A DNA stretch of 43,142 nt from Phascolarctobacterium sp. Lineage in GTDB: Bacteria; Bacillota; Negativicutes; Acidaminococcales; Acidaminococcaceae. Within the stretch, counting starts at the first letter, position 1; each line of letters opens with the position of its first letter. Under the pieces are notes generated by a model that saw only the letters and a list, made by a program, of their open reading frames with translations, was not told where the DNA came from and did no database searches. The stretch covers positions 1-43,142 of the forward strand of contig JAHHUH010000016.1 of NCBI GenBank assembly GCA_020024105.1, given 5' to 3'. The translations under genes were made by a program, and so were the position numbers. Shown here piece by piece: positions 1 to 7,671 of the stretch.

Positions 1-92
1 ATCTGCGCCTGCTTCATGTCCTTATTCCATTGAATTCTCTAATAATTAATCTATATTAAAACGATACGTATTATTAAATTCTGAAAAAGGGC
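1..92. other. AT-rich intergenic edge, possible start of a minus-strand gene
   Basis: No complete gene is visible here. On the minus strand an ATG at 15-17 would open a reading frame that leaves the window after five codons. An AAGGA purine run lies only one base upstream, too close for a normal ribosome binding site, so this start is doubtful. In many Bacillota a housekeeping gene such as rny follows recA-recX, but nothing here lets me name it. Confidence 0.2.
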
Positions 93-123
93 AAAAAATG
101 AGGCAACACAATGTGTTGCCTCA
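93..123 (-). terminator. Intrinsic terminator after recX
   Basis: A near-perfect inverted repeat (99-110 with 112-123, realistically a 9-bp stem with a 7-nt loop) is followed on the minus strand by six T residues (plus-strand A 93-98) and a second T run. It lies 80 nt past the recX stop and would end the recA-recX transcript. Confidence 0.8.
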
Positions 124-204
124 GAATGACTTGAGAATTTTAACACGATTGGATATATATATTTTAAATAAACTTAACTAAAAAGTCAAGTTAGTCTTAG
201 TTCT

Positions 205-711
205 CTATCCCTCGTTACTAATTCGCAATTTATCTAAAATTATATAGGCCTGCCTGCCAGAAAAGCCCCTTGCAGCCATAAAACGTACCGCTGCCGCCTG
301 GAGCTTCTGGTCCACCTGCTGGAGCTTACGGGCATTCTTCTGTAGGAACTGCTGACAGGCCAGCTCAGCCCGTGCCGCTTCTTCCTCTTCTGTAAAGCCC
401 TCCATAATCAGGGGAATATATTCCGCAAGGACATGCTTTTTATGGAGCTCAGCCTCCAAATGCTGACGTCCATAGTATCTTTTACTCAGCCAGGCCTCAT
501 AGACCCGCTGGGCATAGCGTTCTTCATTTATAAAATCGTATTCCTTCAGCTTAGCTACTGCCTTTTCTGCTGCAAGCTTATCTGCACCCTTCCGCTCCAG
601 CTTCAAAAGCATATCACTAGCACTGTAATCACGAAAAGTAAGCAAGTTTAGAGCATAGTCATAAACCTGCATCTCTGTTTCGAGCTTATTCTTTGAAAAT
701 GCTTTCGCCAT
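205..711 (-). CDS. recX: Regulatory protein RecX
   Basis: RecX binds RecA filaments and tunes recombinase and LexA coprotease activity in the cytoplasm. The 168-residue product is helical throughout, with the YALNLLTFRDYS and LKLERKG segments typical of the first RecX three-helix repeat, and a second repeat around residues 55-110 (YDFINEERYAQ). The length is near the family minimum. The ATG at 711 lies inside the end of recA (26-nt overlap when both stops are counted), so translation is probably coupled. It shares the SOS-controlled recA transcript. The identification rests on family pattern plus position immediately after recA. Confidence 0.93.
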   Translation of the reverse strand: MAKAFSKNKLETEMQVYDYALNLLTFRDYSASDMLLKLERKGADKLAAEKAVAKLKEYDFINEERYAQRVYEAWLSKRYYGRQHLEAELHKKHVLAEYIPLIMEGFTEEEEAARAELACQQFLQKNARKLQQVDQKLQAAAVRFMAARGFSGRQAYIILDKLRISNEG

Positions 712-1735
712 CTACAGCTTCTTCCGGTACTTCGGCTTCGTTTACCTTAGCGATGGTTATGCTGCGAATCTTTGCTTCGATTTCTTTAGCCACCTCAGGG
801 TTATCACGAAGGTATTCCTTAACCTTTTCCTTACCCTGGCCCAAGCGGATATCACCATAGGAGTACCAGGCACCACTCTTACTTACAATATCCAGATCGG
901 AGCCCAGATCCACCAGGCAGCCCTCATGGGAAATGCCTTCACCATACATGATATCAAATTCAGCCTGCTTAAAGGGAGGTGCAACCTTATTTTTAACAAC
1001 CTTGACGCGGGTACGACTGCCGATCATCTCGTTACCATTCTTCAGGGTATCCACACGACGCACATCCAGACGGATGGTAGAGTAGAATTTCAGTGCACGA
1101 CCACCGGTAGTGGTTTCCGGATTACCAAACATCACGCCAACCTTTTCACGAATCTGGTTAATGAAAACAGTTGCACATTTGGACTTAGCAATCAAACCGG
1201 TCAATTTACGTAAGGCCTGACTCATCAGACGTGCCTGCAGACCCACATGGGAATCGCCCATCTCGCCTTCAATTTCAGCACGGGGAACCAGAGCCGCTAC
1301 GGAGTCGATAACGATAATATCAATAGCACCACTACGTACCAGGGCATCAGCAATTTCCAAAGCCTGTTCACCATTATCCGGTTGAGAAATCAAAAGGTCA
1401 TCAATGTTAACGCCTAATTTTCTAGCATATTCAGGGTCCAGAGCGTGCTCCGCATCAATGAAGGCTGCAAAACCGCCCATTTTTTGTGCTTCTGCAATCA
1501 TATGCAGGGCTACGGTAGTCTTACCGGAAGATTCCGGACCATAGATTTCGATTACACGGCCGCGGGGAATACCACCTACACCAAGAGCAATATCCAAGGA
1601 CAAAGCACCGGTAGGAATTACTTCAATATTCATTTTAGCACTTGCTTCACCCAAACGCATGATGGAGCCCTTGCCAAAATCCTTTTCAATCTGTCTTAAT
1701 GCTGCATCTAAAGCTTTAGTTTTATCTGCATCCAT
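686..1735 (-). CDS. recA: Recombinase RecA
   Basis: RecA is the ATP-dependent strand-exchange recombinase and the coprotease that triggers LexA self-cleavage. The Walker A motif GPESSGKT is at residues 66-73 counted from the chosen start. The FIDAEHALDP, VIDSVAAL (Walker B) and MSQALRKL / TVFINQIREKVG loop segments all follow in the normal order. A GTG two codons upstream (1741) also opens the frame, but it sits one base after the AGGAGG ribosome binding site, whereas the ATG at 1735 is 7 nt from it. I therefore choose ATG, giving 349 residues, a normal length. The gene has its own SOS-type promoter and overlaps recX downstream. Confidence 0.98.
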   Translation of the reverse strand: MDADKTKALDAALRQIEKDFGKGSIMRLGEASAKMNIEVIPTGALSLDIALGVGGIPRGRVIEIYGPESSGKTTVALHMIAEAQKMGGFAAFIDAEHALDPEYARKLGVNIDDLLISQPDNGEQALEIADALVRSGAIDIIVIDSVAALVPRAEIEGEMGDSHVGLQARLMSQALRKLTGLIAKSKCATVFINQIREKVGVMFGNPETTTGGRALKFYSTIRLDVRRVDTLKNGNEMIGSRTRVKVVKNKVAPPFKQAEFDIMYGEGISHEGCLVDLGSDLDIVSKSGAWYSYGDIRLGQGKEKVKEYLRDNPEVAKEIEAKIRSITIAKVNEAEVPEEAVDGESIFKE

Positions 1736-1784
1736 TGCCACTCCTCCTAACCTTTACATCACTTCAAATAAATTTTCTATTCTA

Positions 1785-1813
1785 ATTATACAAACAGTAG
1801 TTCGCTTTGTCAA
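1785..1813 (-). promoter_or_regulatory. recA promoter, consensus sigma-A type
   Basis: On the minus strand the -35 box TTGACA (1808-1813) and the -10 box TATAAT (1785-1790) are both perfect and separated by exactly 17 nt. The -35 box begins just past the hslO stop codon. The leader to the recA ATG is about 45 nt. The spacer holds the SOS box listed separately. Confidence 0.93.
1791..1804 (-). promoter_or_regulatory. LexA (SOS) box in recA promoter spacer
   Basis: The minus strand reads CGAACTACTGTTTG, which matches the Gram-positive LexA palindrome CGAAC-N4-GTTCG at nine of ten defined positions. It lies between -35 and -10, so bound LexA would block RNA polymerase directly. The lexA gene itself is not in the window. 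Confidence 0.88.
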
Positions 1814-1817
1814 GCAA

Positions 1818-2684
1818 CTATTTGTTTTTTAACATAGCTTTAATTTCATCAGCGGTAAATTGATAGGTGGTATTACAATATTGGCAATGAGCCTCCGTAA
1901 TCTCGTCCTGGCTTATCTCCTCCAAGGCCTTCTTATCCAGACCGGCGATGGCATCAGCAATTCTTTCCCTGCTGCAACGGCATTTAAAGTCCACAGGAGT
2001 AGCGCCCATAAACTTAACCTCCAAGCCCTTGCCCAAAGCTTCAATGATACGCTGAGGGGAATAACCCATATCCAGCAGGTCGCTTACATAGGGAGTATAG
2101 TTAACATTATGCTCCAGCTGAGCCAGCACCTCGTCAGTACAACCGGGCATCGCCTGGATAAAGTAGCCGCCGGAAGCAGTTACCTCACCCTCCTTATTAA
2201 CCAGGACGCCCAGAGCTACACTGGAGGGAGTCTGCTCGGACTCATACAGATAACGGGTAATATCCGTAGCAATTTCACCATTTTCCAGCTCACAGTAGCC
2301 GGTAAAGGGCTCTGCGTTCTGTAAATAGCGGGTTACAATAATATTGCCCTGACCGATGGCACCACCTACATCCAGCTTGCCATCCTTCAGAGGCAGGAAA
2401 ACATCAGGATTTTCCACATAACCACGTACATGGTTGCCTTCTGCATCAGCAACAACCTCGCCTATGGGTCCGTCACCCTTTAAACGCAGGGTAATCCGTT
2501 CATTATCCTTCATGGTAGCCGCCAAAAGCAGGGCACCGTTCATAGCTCTGCCCAAGGCTGCACTGGCCAGATGGGAGCAATTATGCTGTTCAGCTGCCTC
2601 ACGTACTAAATTGGTAGTACGCAAGGCAAAAATACGCACGCCTTCAATAGTGGCTTTCGTTAAAATATCTTCTTCCTTTTCCAT
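1818..2684 (-). CDS. hslO: Redox-regulated chaperone Hsp33 (HslO)
   Basis: Hsp33 is a cytoplasmic holdase switched on by oxidation and unfolding of its C-terminal zinc domain. The 288-residue protein has the four zinc cysteines in the family pattern CxC and CxxC at C235, C237, C267 and C270. The N-terminal region carries the usual LGRAMNGALLLAATMK core. The ATG at 2684 follows AAGGTGA by about 5 nt. It begins only 18 nt after ribH with no terminator between them, so it is probably also transcribed from the riboflavin operon. The recA promoter starts directly after its stop. Confidence 0.96.
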   Translation of the reverse strand: MEKEEDILTKATIEGVRIFALRTTNLVREAAEQHNCSHLASAALGRAMNGALLLAATMKDNERITLRLKGDGPIGEVVADAEGNHVRGYVENPDVFLPLKDGKLDVGGAIGQGNIIVTRYLQNAEPFTGYCELENGEIATDITRYLYESEQTPSSVALGVLVNKEGEVTASGGYFIQAMPGCTDEVLAQLEHNVNYTPYVSDLLDMGYSPQRIIEALGKGLEVKFMGATPVDFKCRCSRERIADAIAGLDKKALEEISQDEITEAHCQYCNTTYQFTADEIKAMLKNK

Positions 2685-2702
2685 TATTTCACCTTAAATC
2701 TC

Positions 2703-3167
2703 TTAGTTAATTTCTTTGAACAGGTTAACCATTTCCATAGCGGTCATGGCTGCATCCACGCCCTTATTACCAGCCTTAGTGCCAGCACGCTCTACAGCCT
2801 GCTGTATATTTTCAGTGGTCAGGATGCCGAAGGCAACAGGCAGACCATATTCCAGGCTTACGTGGGCAATACCCTTGGAAGCCTCTGCACACACATAATC
2901 AAAGTGGGGAGTAGCACCACGGATAACGGCACCCAGGCAGATAATCGCATCATATTTACCGGTTGCTGCCAATTTTTTAGCAGCCAGAGGAACCTCAAAG
3001 GCACCGGGAACCCAAACAGTGGTCAGATTATCCTCATCAGCTTCATGGCGTACCAGGCAGTCCACCGCGCCACTTAATAATTTGCTGGTAATAAATTCGT
3101 TAAAACGGGCTACAACAATAGCCACCTTCATTCCTTTAGCAGTTAATTTACCTTCTAATACGTGCAT
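2703..3167 (-). CDS. ribH: 6,7-dimethyl-8-ribityllumazine synthase
   Basis: RibH condenses 5-amino-6-ribitylamino-uracil with 3,4-dihydroxy-2-butanone 4-phosphate to give lumazine, the last intermediate before riboflavin. The 154-residue length is typical. VVARFNEFIT (19-28), VPGAFEVP (53-60) and GAVIRGATPHFDYV with catalytic His88 are all present. An in-frame upstream codon could add 21 residues, but the ATG at 3167 has AAGGAGG at 8 nt and matches the usual family start. It is the fourth gene of the rib operon, 13 nt after ribBA. Confidence 0.97.
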   Translation of the reverse strand: MHVLEGKLTAKGMKVAIVVARFNEFITSKLLSGAVDCLVRHEADEDNLTTVWVPGAFEVPLAAKKLAATGKYDAIICLGAVIRGATPHFDYVCAEASKGIAHVSLEYGLPVAFGILTTENIQQAVERAGTKAGNKGVDAAMTAMEMVNLFKEIN

Positions 3168-3180
3168 TGTTAAATCCTCC

Positions 3181-4422
3181 TTATGCTTTATGGCAGCCAC
3201 AACCGCAGTGATGCTGGTGGTGCAGCTCATGACCCATTTTTTCTTCCTTGATGTCTAAATAAAATTCATTGTACTGGTTAGCTTCAATAATCAGGGGCAC
3301 ACGCTCGGTAATTGTAATGCCGTAGCCGGACAGGCCTGTACGCTTAGCCGGATTATTAGTAATAAGACGAATGCTGGACAGGCCTAGATCACTGAGAATC
3401 TGGGCGCCCATGCCATAATCGCGCAGGTCGGGAGCAAAGCCCAGGCGGACATTGGCCTCAACGGTGTCCAAGCCCTGGTCCTGTAGGGCATAGGCTCTGA
3501 TTTTATTTGCCAGACCAATACCACGGCCCTCCTGACGCATATAAATAACGGCACCACAGCCTTCCTTTTCAATCATGCGCAGAGCACCGGCCAACTGGTC
3601 ACCACAGTCACACCGCAGGCTGCCCAGGGCATCACCGGTCAGGCATTCGGAATGAACGCGTACCAGAACGTTTTCCTTACCGGCAACCTCGCCCTTAACA
3701 ATGGCAACATGGCAGAGCTTATCCAGATCGTTTTCATAGGCGATAATGCGGAAATTGCCGTATTTAGTGGGCAGAGCAGCCTCCGCTACGCGATGCACCA
3801 TCTTTTCAGTCTTCTTACGATAGGCAACCAGGCTGGCCACGGTAATAAATACCAGGTCATGCTGACGGGCAAATTCAATTAAATCAGGAGTACGGGCCAT
3901 ATGGCCATCGTCCTTCATAATCTCGCAGCAGATGCCCACGGGCTTTAAGCCTGCTAATTTACATAAATCAACAGTTGCCTCGGTATGACCGATGCGCACT
4001 AGAACACCACCCTCGCGAGCACGCAGGGGGAAAACATGACCTGGCCGGCGGAAATCATTGGGCTGTGCCCCTTCCTCCGTACATTTTTTCATAGTGTAAG
4101 CGCGCTCATAGGCGGAAATACCGGTAGTAGTATCCACATGGTCGATGGATACGGAAAAAGCAGTTTCATGATTATCCGTATTTTTGGAAACCATGGCGCC
4201 AAACTGCAGCTTATCCATAATCTCACCGGCAGCAGGCATGCAGATTAAGCCGCGAGCTTCTTTGGCCATAAAATTAATAGTCTCGGGGGTACAAAGCTCA
4301 GCGGACATAATCAAGTCGCCTTCGTTTTCACGGTCCTCATCATCGGTTACTAAAACCATCTTACCTGCCTTAATAGCGGCAATGGCTTCCTCTACTGTAT
4401 TATACTGGAAATCTTCCTTCAT
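3181..4422 (-). CDS. ribBA: Bifunctional DHBP synthase / GTP cyclohydrolase II
   Basis: This fusion makes both riboflavin precursors: the N-terminal half makes 3,4-dihydroxy-2-butanone 4-phosphate from ribulose 5-phosphate, and the C-terminal half opens GTP. The DHBP synthase acidic motif DDEDRENEGD is at residues 27-36. Cyclohydrolase zinc ligands are C260, C271 and C273, with RQEGRGIGL at 296-304. The ATG at 4422 has GAGGAGG 6 nt upstream; a TTG 15 nt earlier overlaps that site and is rejected. The protein has 413 residues. Oddly, the last 18 residues form a His/Cys-rich tail (His398, 401, 402, 404, 405, 411; Cys406, 408, 410) beyond the usual family end. Confidence 0.97.
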   Translation of the reverse strand: MKEDFQYNTVEEAIAAIKAGKMVLVTDDEDRENEGDLIMSAELCTPETINFMAKEARGLICMPAAGEIMDKLQFGAMVSKNTDNHETAFSVSIDHVDTTTGISAYERAYTMKKCTEEGAQPNDFRRPGHVFPLRAREGGVLVRIGHTEATVDLCKLAGLKPVGICCEIMKDDGHMARTPDLIEFARQHDLVFITVASLVAYRKKTEKMVHRVAEAALPTKYGNFRIIAYENDLDKLCHVAIVKGEVAGKENVLVRVHSECLTGDALGSLRCDCGDQLAGALRMIEKEGCGAVIYMRQEGRGIGLANKIRAYALQDQGLDTVEANVRLGFAPDLRDYGMGAQILSDLGLSSIRLITNNPAKRTGLSGYGITITERVPLIIEANQYNEFYLDIKEEKMGHELHHQHHCGCGCHKA

Positions 4423-4433
4423 CTCGTTCCTCC

Positions 4434-5084
4434 TCAAATAAAACCATTTTCAAATAATATATTTTTATCCAGGGGTGCTGCGTCACCAGCCTGGGGCTGT
4501 GTTGTCAGCATCCGCTCCACATACTTGCCAATAATATCCGTTTCCAAATTAACCTTGTCCCCCATCTTTTTAAAGCCCAGGGTAGTTTCCTTGGCTGTAT
4601 GAGGAATTAAGGAAACAGAAAAGCTGCTGTCCGTTACCTGAGTAACCGTCAGGCTGATACCATCAATGGCAATACTGCCCTTGGGTATAATGTATCTGAG
4701 CAGACGGGGCTCCGTAGTAATAGTTACTACCATAGCAATCCCCTCCGGCCGCTGTCCACTGATGGTGCCCAAGCCCTCCACGTGACCGCTGACGATATGT
4801 CCGTCCAGGCCATCACACAGGCGCAGGGTACGCTCCAGATTTACACGGGAGCCCTGGGACAGGAGACCAATATTGGTCAGACGCACTGTTTCCGGCATTA
4901 CATCGGCAGTAAAGCTGTCCTCCGTCAATCTCACTACGGTTAAGCAGGCACCATTTACTGCCACGCTGTCACCAATCTTTAAATTATGCATTACTTTCTT
5001 AGCAGACACTGTTAAATGGTAGGATGCACCCTGACGTGCCAAATTCTGCACCGTTCCCAGCTCTGCTACTAGGCCTGTAAACAT
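4434..5084 (-). CDS. ribE: Riboflavin synthase alpha subunit
   Basis: The enzyme dismutates two lumazine molecules to riboflavin and the pyrimidine precursor. The chosen ATG at 5084 gives MFTGLVAELG, the canonical N-terminus, 7 nt from AGGAGG; a TTG two codons upstream is unlikely. Two homologous lumazine-binding barrels are visible, about residues 1-97 and 98-195, with matching signatures (GDSVAVNGACLTV and GSIAIDGISLTV). It overlaps the end of ribD by 16 nt and ends 11 nt before ribBA. The 216-residue length is normal. Confidence 0.96.
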   Translation of the reverse strand: MFTGLVAELGTVQNLARQGASYHLTVSAKKVMHNLKIGDSVAVNGACLTVVRLTEDSFTADVMPETVRLTNIGLLSQGSRVNLERTLRLCDGLDGHIVSGHVEGLGTISGQRPEGIAMVVTITTEPRLLRYIIPKGSIAIDGISLTVTQVTDSSFSVSLIPHTAKETTLGFKKMGDKVNLETDIIGKYVERMLTTQPQAGDAAPLDKNILFENGFI

Positions 5085-6184
5085 GCACAATCCTCCTTTA
5101 TCTTACCAGTCACTAAAAGATCCTGGCCTAAAAGCTTTGTTTCTACCGCTGTCAGCTGCCAGCCCTCCTCAATAGTGGAGCTGCCCTCACCGCCAATGGG
5201 CGTATAGCCCTGAGCGCCACCTACTATTTTAGGAGCAATAAAGGCATAGACACGGTCAGCCAGACCAGCATCCTTAAAGGCACCATGAATCTGGCTACCA
5301 CCCTCCACCAGCAGGCTGGTAATTTCCCGCTGCTGTAGCTGGATAAGCATTAAATCCAAGGGTATATGTCCTTCTGCCAGGGGCAGACGAATAACCTCCA
5401 CGTTGGGGAAGGCATTAAGAGCCTCCACCTTAAAGGCATCCGCCTCCAGACCAGTAAAAATAATAGTCCGGGCCGCTGGATTCAGCACATTGGCCATCAA
5501 GGAAATACGCAGACGGCTATCCAAAATAATCCGGATGGGGTTCTTTCCCTGCACCATACGGGTGGTCAGCTCCGGATCATCCTCCAGGACAGTACCGATA
5601 CCTACTAAAATAGCATCATGCTGCTTGCGCAGGCGGTGAGCATAGGTACGGGCTGCTTCACCGGTAATCCACTTACTGTCGCCAGTACGGGCGGCAAGCT
5701 TACCATCCAGGGTCATTGCGTATTTCAGACTGATAAAGGGCCGCTGCTTACTAATCCAGCAAAAGAACTTCTCGTTTAAGCGCAACGCCTCCCGTTCACA
5801 GACGCCAACTACTACCTCGATTCCCTGTAGGCGCAGATATTTAATACCCTCGCCTGCTACCTGGGGATTGGGGTCCGTGCAGGCCACAACCACCTTTCTG
5901 ATACCTGCCTTAGCCAGAGCCACGCAGCAGGGACCGGTACGGCCGTAATGGGCGCAGGGCTCCAAGGTTACATAGGCAGTAGCACCCTTAGCCTCACTAC
6001 CAGCAACCTGCAGAGCATTAACCTCTGCATGGGCTTCACCAGCCTTATGGTGGTAGCCCTCACCGACGACAACACCCTCGTCATTAACAATTACGCAGCC
6101 CACCATGGGATTAGGACTCGTATTACCCTCAGCCAGGACTGCCAGCTCCAGGGCACGCTGCATATATTCTTCATCTGTACACAT
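5069..6184 (-). CDS. ribD: Bifunctional riboflavin deaminase/reductase RibD
   Basis: RibD performs the second and third steps after GTP opening: pyrimidine deamination and ribosyl reduction with NADPH. The N-terminal deaminase zinc site is HAE at 52-54 with the PC at 76-77 and Cys86. The C-terminal reductase domain begins near residue 145 (FISLKYAMTLDGKLA) and contains LLVEGGSQIHG. At 371 residues it is full length. The ATG at 6184 follows GAGG by 7-8 nt. It is the first gene of the operon, directly below the FMN riboswitch and its terminator. Confidence 0.97.
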   Translation of the reverse strand: MCTDEEYMQRALELAVLAEGNTSPNPMVGCVIVNDEGVVVGEGYHHKAGEAHAEVNALQVAGSEAKGATAYVTLEPCAHYGRTGPCCVALAKAGIRKVVVACTDPNPQVAGEGIKYLRLQGIEVVVGVCEREALRLNEKFFCWISKQRPFISLKYAMTLDGKLAARTGDSKWITGEAARTYAHRLRKQHDAILVGIGTVLEDDPELTTRMVQGKNPIRIILDSRLRISLMANVLNPAARTIIFTGLEADAFKVEALNAFPNVEVIRLPLAEGHIPLDLMLIQLQQREITSLLVEGGSQIHGAFKDAGLADRVYAFIAPKIVGGAQGYTPIGGEGSSTIEEGWQLTAVETKLLGQDLLVTGKIKEDCACLQA

Positions 6185-6206
6185 AGCAAAACCTCAATTT
6201 TTACTG

Positions 6207-6242
6207 AAAATAAAAAACGCACAAACCCTTGAGGCCTGTGCG
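6207..6242 (-). terminator. Riboswitch-controlled intrinsic terminator (rib leader)
   Basis: On the minus strand a ten-pair stem (6218-6242, ends CGCACA/TGTGCG, with two G-T pairs inside) is followed by TTTTTTATTTT. It lies between the FMN aptamer and ribD, the position of the expression platform, so FMN binding is expected to allow this stem to form and stop transcription. Confidence 0.88.
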
Positions 6243-6255
6243 CAACTATTCCCAG

Positions 6256-6369
6256 CGTTTCCTTCTCTCATCCAGACTATACTGTCGGTACCGGAATTAC
6301 ACCGGTTCGTGCCCAAAGGCTCGCAGACTATACTGCCGGTAGGGAGTTCCACCCTGCCCCAAAGGTTAT
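6256..6369 (-). ncRNA. FMN riboswitch (RFN element)
   Basis: On the minus strand the element begins at 6369 with the conserved CTTTGGGGCAGGGTG and continues through CTCCCTACCGGC, CTGCGAGCCTTTGGGC, an ACCGG/CCGGT variable stem, ACCGACAGTATAGTCTGGAT and the closing GAGAGAAGGAAACGC. These are the core RFN blocks in the correct order. It senses FMN and controls the riboflavin genes through the terminator listed at 6207-6242. Confidence 0.97.
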
Positions 6370-6387
6370 CTATAAACTTACTCTTTC

Positions 6388-6415
6388 AGTATAACACAAA
6401 TGGACGGACAGTCAA
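6388..6415 (-). promoter_or_regulatory. Promoter of the riboflavin operon
   Basis: On the minus strand TTGACT (6410-6415) and TATACT (6388-6393) are separated by 16 nt. The start site would fall about ten bases before the RFN element, as expected for a riboswitch leader. The stretch from 6416 to 6569 is AT-rich and shows nothing else I can support. Confidence 0.82.
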
Positions 6416-6569
6416 GAAAATCATTAATTGTTCATAGGAATTTCAAAAATGATTATCTATTTATAATAACTTATTCCACCAAATTCTTCTCCACTCTTCC
6501 TTTTCTCAGCCTAAAATAAAAAGCAATATAATTTATTATAAAATTTTATAAAAAATTTTATAAAATCCC

Positions 6570-6598
6570 TTGCACTTTTTAGGTCTTTGTAATATAAT
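6570..6598 (+). promoter_or_regulatory. tRNA-Pro promoter
   Basis: TTGCAC (6570-6575) and TATAAT (6593-6598) are separated by exactly 17 nt. The predicted start is only a few bases before the tRNA, which suggests a very short 5' trailer for RNase P. Confidence 0.88.
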
Positions 6599-6607
6599 AA
6601 TCTCTAT

Positions 6608-6684
6608 CGGGGCGTGGCTCAGCTTGGTAGAGCGCTTCCTTGGGGTGGAAGAGGTCGTGGGTTCGAATCCCGCCGCTCCGACCA
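6608..6684 (+). tRNA. tRNA-Pro (anticodon GGG)
   Basis: The 77-nt cloverleaf has a seven-pair acceptor stem (6608-6614 with 6674-6680, one G-T pair). The anticodon arm is CTTCC / GGAAG around loop TTGGGGT, giving anticodon GGG for codon CCC. The T arm has GTTCGAATC. Discriminator A and the CCA end are encoded (6681-6684). It stands alone, with its own promoter and terminator. Confidence 0.97.
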
Positions 6685-6709
6685 GTTTTTATAATACCCC
6701 AGTAAATAC

Positions 6710-6739
6710 AGGTAGTAAGCATCAGCTTGCTACCTTTTT
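6710..6739 (+). terminator. tRNA-Pro terminator
   Basis: An 11-pair stem (6710-6720 with 6725-6735, loop ATCA) is followed by a T run. It lies 25 nt after the encoded CCA end and makes the tRNA a single-gene unit. Confidence 0.9.
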
Positions 6740-7035
6740 ATTTATATGTATGGTAGTCAGTGGGGCATGTTCCGCTGTTTTTTTTGTTTGACTATGATTT
6801 TTCAGTCGGTATGCTCATCACCCACTCGCCCTCCTACGTCAGGAACTCCCACCAAAGAAAAGTTAAAAAAGGTCGGTTATCGTACTCCCTTCAGTCAATA
6901 CTCTGCACTGCCAACTCCCCCAAGGTGGCTGTAGAGCTTCGCTATTTACATACTAATATATCTAACTACAGATGGCATGGAGATTCTTCACCTTGTTCAG
7001 AATGATGGACTTAAGATTTCTTAACTATTTCTAGA
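6740..7035. other. Non-coding stretch, repeat-like debris
   Basis: About 300 bases hold no credible gene; short open frames here lack ribosome binding sites and recognisable products. The sequence style changes: a C/T-rich block around 6830-6915 and, near 6975-7010, a segment reading GAGATTCTTCACC...TTCAGAATGA. The latter resembles dispersed intergenic repeats I recall from some Firmicutes genomes. This is recognition from memory, not a search. Confidence 0.35.
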
Positions 7036-7038
7036 CAT

Positions 7039-7068
7039 AAAAAATGCACCCCATTAGGGGTGCATTTT
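7039..7068 (-). terminator. Terminator of the pyr operon
   Basis: A perfect 12-pair inverted repeat (7041-7052 with 7057-7068, loop of four) is followed on the minus strand by six T. It lies about 25 nt beyond the pyrE stop. The flanking A/T pairs could also stop transcripts from the other side. Confidence 0.9.
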
Positions 7069-7091
7069 CTTTATGCAATTGTACGAACCAA

Positions 7092-7667
7092 TTATTTACC
7101 AGTTCTGCCGCGTTTGGTAAATTCAATACCCTTAGCGCACAGAGGGCAGGAATTAGGTTCATAGGTTTCAACGTTCAAATGGAGCAAAGCTTCGGTACGA
7201 ACGCCAAAGTCAACCTTGCCACCGCTACGGTCTACCAATAAGCCTACACCAACGATTTCAGCGCCTTGTTCTTTAACAACTTCCATTACTTCCTTAACGC
7301 TACCACCGGTAGTAACAATATCTTCTACTACCAGAACACGCATACCGGGTTCAACATGGAAGCCACGTCTAAAGGTCATTTTACCATTTTCACGTTCAGT
7401 GAAGATAGCACGGGTGCCCAAAGCCTTACCTACTTCATGAGCCAACAGAATACCACCGGTTACAGGACCAACAACGATTTCTACATTGTCATCCTTATAA
7501 CGACGAGCAATTTCCTGGCACAGCTTTTCAGTATATTTGGGATGTTGCAGTACATTGAATTTTTCAACATACATGGGGCTATGCAAACCGCTAGTCAACA
7601 AAAAGTGACCATGCAGCACAGCTTGGGTTTCTTCCAACATTTTTAAGACGTCTTTTTCTTCCAACAT
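7092..7667 (-). CDS. pyrE: Orotate phosphoribosyltransferase
   Basis: PyrE joins orotate to PRPP to form OMP. The PRPP-binding motif VLVVEDIVTTGGS is at residues 111-123. GPVTGGILLAHEVGKAL precedes it, and TERENGKMTFRRG supplies the catalytic loop residues. The C-terminus PNSCPLCAKGIEFTKRG is the Cys-containing form seen in many Bacillota and archaeal-type PyrE proteins. The ATG at 7667 has AAAGGAG about nine bases upstream. It is the last gene of the pyr operon, 4 nt after pyrF. The length of 191 residues is normal. Confidence 0.96.
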   Translation of the reverse strand: MLEEKDVLKMLEETQAVLHGHFLLTSGLHSPMYVEKFNVLQHPKYTEKLCQEIARRYKDDNVEIVVGPVTGGILLAHEVGKALGTRAIFTERENGKMTFRRGFHVEPGMRVLVVEDIVTTGGSVKEVMEVVKEQGAEIVGVGLLVDRSGGKVDFGVRTEALLHLNVETYEPNSCPLCAKGIEFTKRGRTGK

Positions 7668-7671
7668 TAGC

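Noticed and set aside
3168..3230. N-terminal extension of ribH upstream of 3167
   Set aside because: It would overlap the end of ribBA and lacks a ribosome binding site, while the ATG at 3167 has a strong one and a canonical length.
6746..7005. Small plus-strand open frames after the tRNA terminator
   Set aside because: They overlap one another in different frames, have no ribosome binding site and no familiar composition.
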